From Candidatus Jorgensenbacteria bacterium CG23_combo_of_CG06-09_8_20_14_all_54_14 (GTDB lineage Bacteria > Patescibacteriota > Minisyncoccia > UBA6257 > GWB1-50-10): DNA of 5,187 bases. The notes below the pieces were generated by a model. That model searched no databases. It had not been told where the DNA came from and was given only the letters and a program-made list of their open reading frames with translations. The translations under genes were made by a program, and so were the position numbers. Location of the stretch: positions 1-5,187 of the forward strand of contig PCRZ01000038.1 in NCBI GenBank assembly GCA_002772205.1, written 5' to 3'. Below are positions 1 to 3,060 of this stretch, piece after piece. How positions within the stretch are numbered: position 1 is the first letter of the stretch; the number at the start of each line of letters is the position of its first letter.

Positions 1-170
1 CAGCAGTATTTCTGTCCTTTTCTCGTCCCTCCAGATATTCTACCGCTAAAAAGCAATGCATATTCTCATTAAACCGTCTTCGGTCAAAAGGTTGCATTTG
101 AGGTCAGAATTTAGCCTAAACTATTGGCCGCAATTGTACTACCATTCAGAAGTTCTATCAAATGTCCTTG

Positions 171-223
171 CCTAAAACACCGTACCTAAAACACCGTACC
201 TACAACACCGTACCTAAAACACC
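171..223. repeat. 14-bp tandem repeat, about 3.8 copies
   Basis: The unit cctaaaacaccgta starts at 171, 185, 199 and 213. Copy 3 has one change (cctacaacaccgta) and copy 4 is cut after cctaaaacacc. A period of 14 is not a multiple of three, so this is not a coding repeat. The copies are adjacent with no spacers, which excludes a CRISPR array. The repeat is close to head-to-tail perfect, which suggests recent slippage or a direct-repeat protein-binding array upstream of the gene at 399. Confidence 0.93.
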
Positions 224-254
224 AGGATGCGGGTTCCCCGCCGCAAAACAGGGA

Positions 255-300
255 CTTACAACCAATGGGCTTACAACCAATGGGCTTACAATCGATAGGG
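255..300. repeat. 15-bp tandem repeat, two exact copies plus a diverged third
   Basis: The unit cttacaaccaatggg occurs exactly at 255-269 and 270-284. A diverged third copy begins at 285 (cttacaatcgataggg). It is unrelated in sequence to the 14-bp repeat 30 bases upstream, so two independent short tandem arrays lie in the same intergenic region. Confidence 0.9.
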
Positions 301-313
301 TACATAAAAACCA

Positions 314-322
314 TTATCCACA
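314..322 (+). promoter_or_regulatory. Isolated consensus-like DnaA box (TTATCCACA)
   Basis: TTATCCACA matches the Escherichia coli high-affinity DnaA box exactly. Its last five bases overlap the left arm of the palindrome at 318-351. It stands alone here and is not in a cluster, so it may be fortuitous or regulatory, and is not evidence of a replication origin. Confidence 0.35.
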
Positions 323-351
323 GGTGCTCTGTTTAAACAGAGTGCCTGTGG
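318..351. repeat. 34-nt palindrome upstream of the first TrpR-like gene
   Basis: The arms CCACAGG (318-324) and CCTGTGG (345-351) enclose a fully self-complementary centre. All 17 positions pair on RNA if two G-U wobbles (325-344, 326-343) are allowed. The core, 323-346, is GGTGCTCTGTTT followed by AAACAGAGTGCC and differs from the palindrome at 824-847 only at two bases. The dyad sits directly upstream of a possible extended -10 (TGGTATGCT, 349-357), so a bound protein would cover the -35 and spacer region. There is no loop and no T-tract, so a protein-binding site or a mobile palindromic repeat fits better than a terminator. Confidence 0.85.
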
Positions 352-357
352 TATGCT
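349..357 (+). promoter_or_regulatory. Possible extended -10 promoter of the first TrpR-like gene
   Basis: TG-G-TATGCT matches an extended -10 (TGnTATAAT) at four of the six hexamer positions. It would start transcription near 364 and leave a leader of about 35 nt before the ATG at 399, longer than at the other promoters of this window. There is no good -35; the palindrome occupies that space. Confidence 0.4.
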
Positions 358-398
358 GCTAATGGCAGACAAGTGTCCACACGGCGAGAACCTCATAC

Positions 399-788
399 AT
401 GGTAAACGTAAGTCGAACACAATTCGAGAAAGCACTACGGCGAAAGGTGTGGCAACGCTTATGGAAGATGGCGAAAGAATCACCATCAGAACAAGCACTC
501 GCGGAGAACCTTGCGGTACTCCTCACACCTTCAGAAATTGCCGTACTTGAAAAGCGACTCGCGATACCCATCCTCCTTGCGGAGGGCATGAGCTACCGAG
601 AAATCGGCCGCACCATTGACGCCAGTTCTGACACCATCAGCTTTGTGAAACATCGCCTCGTGCGAATGCCGCGGACACCGCGGCGGTACACTCCCCTCCG
701 CACACCACACAAGAAGAGGAATATCCTTCTTTCCCCTCCGCATATGGGTCGCGGCCGCTGGCGCTGGCTCAATGATCTGAGTCGATAA
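399..788 (+). CDS. TrpR/YerC-like helix-turn-helix protein (copy 1)
   Basis: This 129-residue protein belongs to the Trp repressor superfamily of DNA-binding proteins, closest in pattern to the YerC/YecD branch. Residues 42-88 hold the family signature: LTPSE, then LEKRL, a helix with LL-xx-G-xSYREI (60-69) and the recognition helix region TISFVKHRL (79-87). Residues 1-40 are predicted helical and charged, as in the TrpR dimerisation helices. Residues 88-116 are basic and proline-rich and look disordered, and the tail ends with GRGRWRW at 117-123. The ATG at 399 is the only good start, because the frame is closed by TAA at 360-362; no clear Shine-Dalgarno precedes it. It is paralogous to the protein at 4809, with no gaps and roughly half of the first 90 residues identical. 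The ligand and target are unknown, and tryptophan sensing should not be assumed. It is convergent with the M50 protease gene. Confidence 0.88.
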   Translation: MVNVSRTQFEKALRRKVWQRLWKMAKESPSEQALAENLAVLLTPSEIAVLEKRLAIPILLAEGMSYREIGRTIDASSDTISFVKHRLVRMPRTPRRYTPLRTPHKKRNILLSPPHMGRGRWRWLNDLSR

Positions 789-823
789 TAATAGCCACCG
801 AAGCCCTCACATTGAAAGGAGAC

Positions 824-847
824 GGTGCTCTGTTTAAACAGAGCACC
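824..847. repeat. Perfect 24-nt palindrome between convergent genes
   Basis: GGTGCTCTGTTT followed by AAACAGAGCACC is a perfect dyad centred at 835.5. It shares all but two bases with the core of the palindrome at 323-346, so the two copies bracket the TrpR-like gene. It lies 35 bp after that gene's stop and 33 bp before the end of the convergent protease gene. A terminator role is possible by position, but there is no loop and no U-tract on either strand. Confidence 0.87.
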
Positions 848-880
848 TCGATTTACAGGTGCAGGCGCGAAAAATTCTCC

Positions 881-1489
881 CTACGCGCCTAAGAAAAGCC
901 GCGCGAGGCCGCGGATGACCGGCGCGATGAGGTCAATGGCGAAAAAAATGAAGATGAGGAGCACAAGCCAGCCTATTCGCTCAAACGATTCCCACTGGCG
1001 CCGCGCCGAGGGCGGGAGAAATCCAAATAGCACCTTGGAACCGTCCAGCGGCGGAATCGGCACGAGGTTGAATACCGCGAGCATCAGATTCACCACCACC
1101 ACCCCCGCGAGGAGGTTTGTAAGGGGCGTGGCGGAGGGTATAAAGTTCACCACCGCGCGGAACGCGAGGGCGAAGACAAATGCAATAAAAAGATTGGCGG
1201 TTGGCCCCGCGGCCGCAATCAGGGCTCCATCGCGCTCCGGACGCTTGAGATTCATTGGGTTGTAGGGCACCGGCTTCGCCCAGCCAAAAATCAACCCGCC
1301 GGGGAGGAGTGAGAGGAGAAGCGGGAGAATAATGGAACCGAAAGGGTCCAGGTGTTTTAAGGGATTTAGGGTGAGCCGCCCCGCGAGGCGCGCGGTGGAG
1401 TCCCCGAGGTGCTCCGCCACGAACCCGTGGGAGACCTCATGGACCACCACGGAAAAAATGAGAACCACAATGGTGAATATAACCTCCAT
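881..1489 (-). CDS. Minimal M50-family site-2 protease (intramembrane zinc metalloprotease)
   Basis: The 202-residue protein is a compact membrane-embedded metalloprotease of the S2P/M50 family (SpoIVFB/Rip-like minimal class), expected to cleave transmembrane substrates inside the bilayer. The zinc motif HEVSH lies at 17-21 inside the first membrane helix. The second conserved block FNLVPIPPLDG (140-150) supplies the third zinc ligand Asp149. Between them are the family motif WAKPVP (70-75) and AAGPTANL (93-100). At least four hydrophobic segments are visible (about 3-27, 52-69, 90-112, 125-145), with another at 172-192. There are no PDZ or CBS domains, unlike RseP or larger S2Ps. The ATG at 1489 sits 9 nt after an extended -10, so the message would be almost leaderless. 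It is divergent from rpmB. The substrate is unknown; regulated proteolysis or membrane protein turnover is the usual role. Confidence 0.93.
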   Translation of the reverse strand: MEVIFTIVVLIFSVVVHEVSHGFVAEHLGDSTARLAGRLTLNPLKHLDPFGSIILPLLLSLLPGGLIFGWAKPVPYNPMNLKRPERDGALIAAAGPTANLFIAFVFALAFRAVVNFIPSATPLTNLLAGVVVVNLMLAVFNLVPIPPLDGSKVLFGFLPPSARRQWESFERIGWLVLLIFIFFAIDLIAPVIRGLARLFLGA

Positions 1490-1498
1490 GCACCACTC

Positions 1499-1507
1499 AT
1501 CATAGCA
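1499..1507 (-). promoter_or_regulatory. Extended -10 promoter of the M50 protease gene
   Basis: On the minus strand TG-C-TATGAT reads from 1507 to 1499, matching the extended -10 at five of the six hexamer positions. Nine bases separate it from the ATG at 1489. A start site about 7 nt downstream gives a leader of only 2-3 nt. The -35 region is poor, as is common for extended -10 promoters. Confidence 0.65.
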
Positions 1508-1521
1508 GAGAGGACCTGCGC

Positions 1522-1551
1522 TTGACTAATTGCTAATTACCCGCTACTAAT
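1522..1551 (+). promoter_or_regulatory. Promoter of rpmB
   Basis: TTGACT (1522-1527) matches the -35 consensus at five of six positions. A 17-bp spacer leads to TACTAAT (1545-1551). The predicted start site falls just before the ATG at 1561, so this mRNA too would be nearly leaderless. The stretch contains CTAATT three times, which may be composition or a binding site. The region is shared with the divergent protease promoter. Confidence 0.55.
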
Positions 1552-1560
1552 TACTAAACC

Positions 1561-1749
1561 ATGCGCGCATGTGAACGGTGTAAAAAATCATTTGAGATGG
1601 GTGGGACACGGAAACTGCTCCGCGGCCACTACAACCCTACCGCCTACGGGAAGAAAAAAGCCAACCTCCAGTGGACATCGCTTTTAGTACCCGGAAAACG
1701 TTCGCGCGTCTGCACGCGGTGTCTCCGCACGCTCTCCAGGACCAAATGA
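1561..1749 (+). CDS. rpmB: Large ribosomal subunit protein bL28, short zinc-ribbon form
   Basis: This 62-residue basic protein matches the L28 family, a structural protein of the 50S subunit that contacts 23S rRNA. Two CxxC pairs, C4-x2-C7 and C51-x2-C54, form a likely zinc ribbon. The core KKKANLQ (31-37) corresponds to the family's TKRR-x-NLQ segment, and the end VCTRCLRT (50-57) is typical of the zinc-containing bacterial form. It is shorter than the 78-residue zinc-free Escherichia coli L28, and the usual residues after the second CxxC are trimmed. The ATG follows the -10 by about 10 nt with no Shine-Dalgarno. It is a single-gene unit here, divergent from the M50 protease and convergent with the tRNA genes. 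An unrelated small zinc-ribbon protein is less likely but possible. Confidence 0.82.
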   Translation: MRACERCKKSFEMGGTRKLLRGHYNPTAYGKKKANLQWTSLLVPGKRSRVCTRCLRTLSRTK

Positions 1750-1753
1750 AACT

Positions 1754-1812
1754 CCACAGGCTTATCCAGCCTTCGTAGCCCCGCTTAGCGGGGCGGAGTA
1801 GGCCGCCTGTGG
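1754..1812. repeat. REP-like imperfect hairpin after rpmB
   Basis: The outer arms CCACAGG (1754-1760) and CCTGTGG (1806-1812) enclose an inner stem GCCCCGC-TTA-GCGGGGC (1778-1794). The stem extends with mismatches to GCC/GGC at 1769-1771 and 1801-1803. The outer arms are identical to those of the palindrome at 318-351 although the interior is different. It begins 4 bases after the rpmB stop, so it may stabilise the 3' end of that mRNA. It resembles the GC-rich palindromic repeats scattered in many Patescibacteria genomes. Confidence 0.7.
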
Positions 1813-1826
1813 TTCTCTCCTATCAC

Positions 1827-1855
1827 ATAAAAGCTCCCCAAAGGAGAGCTTTTAT
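1827..1855. terminator. Bidirectional intrinsic terminator between rpmB and the tRNA genes
   Basis: ATAAAAGCTC (1827-1836) pairs with GAGCTTTTAT (1846-1855). After one mismatch CC/GG pairs again, leaving the loop AAA. The A-tract and T-tract are part of the stem, so the hairpin followed by U-rich sequence is read from both strands. It would end the rpmB message from the left and the tRNA transcript from the right. Confidence 0.85.
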
Positions 1856-1862
1856 ATATCTG

Positions 1863-1896
1863 TCGGGCCGCCGGGAATCGAACCCGGTCTACCAGC
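1863..1896 (-). pseudogene. 3' half of an interrupted Pro-like tRNA
   Basis: On the minus strand this reads the anticodon-stem 3' strand GCTGG (1896-1892), variable loop TAGA, a perfect T-arm CCGGG-TTCGATT-CCCGG (1887-1871), acceptor CGGCCCG (1870-1864) and discriminator A73 (1863). CCA is not encoded. GCTGG-TAG is identical to the same part of tRNA-Pro(GGG) at 2002-2072. No 5' half with a proper D-arm adjoins it. The only matching acceptor strand, CGGGCCG, lies at 2122-2116, on the far side of the complete tRNA-Pro. It is either the 3' exon of an interrupted tRNA or a decayed remnant. Confidence 0.7.
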
Positions 1897-1907
1897 GCAC
1901 CAGCCCG

Positions 1908-1933
1908 CCCCGCCTTGCTCGGCGAGGCCGGGG
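1908..1933. repeat. GC-rich REP-like hairpin inside the tRNA region
   Basis: CCCCG pairs with CGGGG and, after a single bulged C, CCTTG pairs with CGAGG (one wobble) around the loop CTCGG. It sits between the 3' tRNA half and the tRNA-Pro gene, in the stretch that separates the two halves. It is likely an inserted palindromic repeat. Confidence 0.68.
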
Positions 1934-1944
1934 AGCGAAACTCG

Positions 1945-1978
1945 GTGCGGGGCGCAGCATGCGCCTATACCCCGCACT
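1945..1978. repeat. Second strong hairpin inside the tRNA region
   Basis: GTGCGGGG (1945-1952) and CCCCGCAC (1970-1977) are perfectly complementary. An inner stem GCGCA-GCA-TGCGC can form with a bulge containing CTATA. Together with the hairpin at 1908-1933 it fills most of the gap between the 3' tRNA half and tRNA-Pro, and would be transcribed with the tRNAs. Confidence 0.65.
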
Positions 1979-2001
1979 AAATTTTGGTTTCCTGTGCACT
2001 G

Positions 2002-2072
2002 TCGGGGTGGGCGGGATCGAACCGCCGCTACCAGCACCCCATGCTGGCGTACTACCACTATACTACACCCCG
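2002..2072 (-). tRNA. tRNA-Pro, anticodon GGG
   Basis: A complete 71-nt cloverleaf is visible. Acceptor CGGGGTG/CACCCCG pairs over 7 bp with C1-G72 and discriminator A73, the hallmark of bacterial tRNA-Pro. The D-arm is GTAT-AGTGGTA-GTAC. The anticodon arm is CCAGC-ATGGGGT-GCTGG with anticodon GGG (2040-2038) and G37. A 4-nt variable loop TAGC follows, then T-arm GGCGG-TTCGATC-CCGCC. CCA is not encoded; the next bases are CAG. It reads CCC and CCU codons. Short inverted repeats flank it (cagtgc 2079-2084 and gcactg 1996-2001), and the gene lies between the two halves of another tRNA. Confidence 0.95.
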
Positions 2073-2090
2073 AAATTTCAGTGCGTGGCC

Positions 2091-2122
2091 ATGCATGCGT
2101 ACTACCGGTATACTACGGCCCG
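2091..2122 (-). pseudogene. 5' half of an interrupted Pro-like tRNA
   Basis: On the minus strand it reads acceptor CGGGCCG (2122-2116), T8 A9, a good D-arm GTAT-ACCGGTA-GTAC (2113-2099), position 26 G, CATGC in the place of the anticodon-stem 5' strand, and A-T. The next bases do not form an anticodon arm or T-arm; tRNA-Pro(GGG) begins 19 bases later. Acceptor and D-arm closely resemble that tRNA-Pro, and C1 points to proline. The acceptor strand is fully complementary to CGGCCCG at 1864-1870. CATGC pairs with the distant GCTGG at only three of five positions, so the joined product may not be functional. A promoter lies 12 nt upstream. Confidence 0.7.
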
Positions 2123-2134
2123 CTAATCCCAACT

Positions 2135-2143
2135 ATCCTAACA
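2135..2143 (-). promoter_or_regulatory. Extended -10 promoter of the tRNA region
   Basis: On the minus strand TG-T-TAGGAT reads from 2143 to 2135 and lies 12 nt before the first base of the 5' tRNA half. A start site about 7 nt downstream leaves a very short 5' leader. No separate promoter is evident before tRNA-Pro, so one transcript probably covers the 5' half, tRNA-Pro and the 3' half up to the terminator at 1827-1855. Confidence 0.5.
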
Positions 2144-2331
2144 GATTTTCAACTTTGTGCAAAAACAAAAACAGAAACCCCGCTTAAGGGTTCCCGGCTC
2201 TATATCAAGTGGGTTTCCTCAATTCCATCCCACGGGACGGAACGATTCGGAATCCCATCACAAATTCATTTGATCCGGAACCTCTTTGCGGGATTTCCAC
2301 CCTCACTATACCACCTGTGAAAACCCCGCGG

Positions 2332-2340
2332 TGTGGATAA
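2332..2340 (-). promoter_or_regulatory. Isolated consensus-like DnaA box, minus strand
   Basis: TGTGGATAA is the reverse complement of TTATCCACA, a second exact match in the window. It lies in the non-coding stretch after ndk, without neighbouring boxes, so its function is doubtful. Confidence 0.33.
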
Positions 2341-2391
2341 ACCTTTGACAGAAACGGCAAAAAGTGACGAGCGGGCCGTAGTAAACTCATC

Positions 2392-2439
2392 GAGCCTGAA
2401 GGCTCTTTAGAACCTGAACGGCCTGAGACTCTCTGAGTC
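2392..2439 (-). terminator. Two small hairpins after ndk, possible weak terminator
   Basis: GACTC/GAGTC (2427-2439, 3-nt loop) and GAGCC/GGCTC (2392-2405, 4-nt loop) follow the ndk stop by 16 and 50 bases on the minus strand. Neither is followed by a clear U-tract on that strand, so this is at best a weak or factor-assisted terminator or an mRNA 3'-end stabiliser of the aspS-ndk transcript. Confidence 0.4.
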
Positions 2440-2454
2440 GAATGACATGTCGAA

Positions 2455-3057
2455 CTACTCCAGAATGCCATCCAGATTGACGTCGTAGAGCATTTGCTCC
2501 GCGATATGGCGGTAATTGAGGATTTCCTCCGGCTTGAACCAGATGGTAATTTCCCGTTCCGCTTCCCTGGGATCATCTGTGCAGTGAATGAGGTTCCGCA
2601 CACAGCGCTCATCGGCATTCGAAATATCGTACGAGTCCACGGTAAGGTCGCCGCGGATGGTGCCTACATCCGAGGTAAGCGGCTCGGTCCCTCCAACGAG
2701 TTTCTTCACAATTCCCACCGCGCGGTTCCCCTGCCAAACCATCGGCACCACGGGGCCCGCGGTAATGAAGCTAACATTCGCATTCACAATATCCGTTCCA
2801 TACTCCCGCGCGGACTTCTCAATGGGCTCTCCTGCTCCTTCGCGCTGTACGATACGCCGCTCGCCCTTCTCTACCAGCCACGTTTCATCCTTTTTGTAGA
2901 GCTCATATCCCTGTTCCTTCGTGGCAACTACAAACTTCAACGCAACTAATTTCAAACCGGTGCGTTCAATGCGCCTGACGATCTCTCCAATCAAACTCCT
3001 CTGGACCCCATCGGGCTTGATGAGCACCAGCGTTTTTTCTTCTTTGAGTTTCGACAT
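2455..3057 (-). CDS. ndk: Nucleoside diphosphate kinase, enlarged form
   Basis: Ndk transfers the gamma phosphate from ATP to other nucleoside diphosphates through a phosphohistidine, balancing NTP and dNTP pools in the cytoplasm. The N-terminal strand TLVLIKPDGV (9-18) carries the nucleotide-binding Lys14. GTIRGDL (132-138) carries Arg135. The active-site segment NLIHCTDD (155-162) holds the catalytic His158, followed by the conserved AEREI-x-x-WF. At 200 residues it is much longer than the usual 130-150. The extra length is an insertion at about residues 58-92, between the second helix and the strand NANVSFITAGPVV, and a C-terminal tail after FKPEEI (174-179). All catalytic positions are kept, so it should be active. 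It starts 3 bp after the aspS stop, giving an operon with likely translational coupling, since no well-placed Shine-Dalgarno is visible. Confidence 0.95.
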   Translation of the reverse strand: MSKLKEEKTLVLIKPDGVQRSLIGEIVRRIERTGLKLVALKFVVATKEQGYELYKKDETWLVEKGERRIVQREGAGEPIEKSAREYGTDIVNANVSFITAGPVVPMVWQGNRAVGIVKKLVGGTEPLTSDVGTIRGDLTVDSYDISNADERCVRNLIHCTDDPREAEREITIWFKPEEILNYRHIAEQMLYDVNLDGILE

Positions 3058-3060
3058 AGA

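Larger units (their letters stand above)
1..398. other. Non-coding upstream region of the first TrpR-like gene
   Basis: No convincing gene is visible in these 398 bases. The first 160 bases are fairly AT-rich and show only a weak hairpin (ACCG/CGGT arms at 73-84). They are followed by a 14-bp tandem repeat (171-223), a 15-bp tandem repeat (255-300), a consensus-like DnaA box (314-322), a 34-nt palindrome (318-351) and a possible extended -10 (349-357). A 66-codon reading frame across the repeats (162-362) looks like repeat translation, not a gene. Frame 1 is open from the window edge to the stop at 70-72, but 23 codons are too few to call the end of an upstream gene. Confidence 0.6.
2123..2454. 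other. Non-coding region between ndk and the tRNA genes
   Basis: These 332 bases contain the tRNA promoter (2135-2143), an imperfect dyad TTCCATCCC/GGGACGGAA (2223-2242, one mismatch pair), a small dyad CAAATTCATTTG near 2264-2275, a consensus-like DnaA box on the minus strand (2332-2340) and two small hairpins after ndk. No coding sequence is supported; open frames here are extensions of frames crossing ndk or the tRNAs. Confidence 0.6.

Noticed and set aside
171..300. CRISPR-like array
   Set aside because: The units are 14-15 bp and directly adjacent, with no unique spacers and no cas genes in the window.
162..362. A 66-codon frame through the tandem repeats
   Set aside because: Its sequence is translated from the 14- and 15-bp repeats and the palindrome; the period of 14 would break any selected reading frame and no promoter or ribosome site is seen.
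824..847. Intrinsic terminator between convergent genes
   Set aside because: The dyad is continuous without a natural loop and has no U-tract on either side; the location is suggestive but the sequence is not.
825..1265. A 146-codon plus-strand frame opposite the M50 protease gene
   Set aside because: It starts inside the palindrome at 824-847 and runs antisense to a gene with clear HExxH and PPLDG motifs; it has no domain features.
1897..2090. Group I intron in a tRNA anticodon loop
   Set aside because: The interval is filled by a full tRNA-Pro and two hairpins; no P3-P8 core could be seen by eye. A covariance-model search would be decisive.
1994..2320. A 108-codon plus-strand frame over the tRNA region
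   Set aside because: It reads through the antisense of tRNA-Pro and the tRNA 5' half, which explain the sequence fully.
2205..2618. A 137-codon minus-strand frame overlapping the end of ndk
   Set aside because: It is an out-of-frame reading of ndk and the non-coding region; ndk has all its catalytic residues in the other frame.
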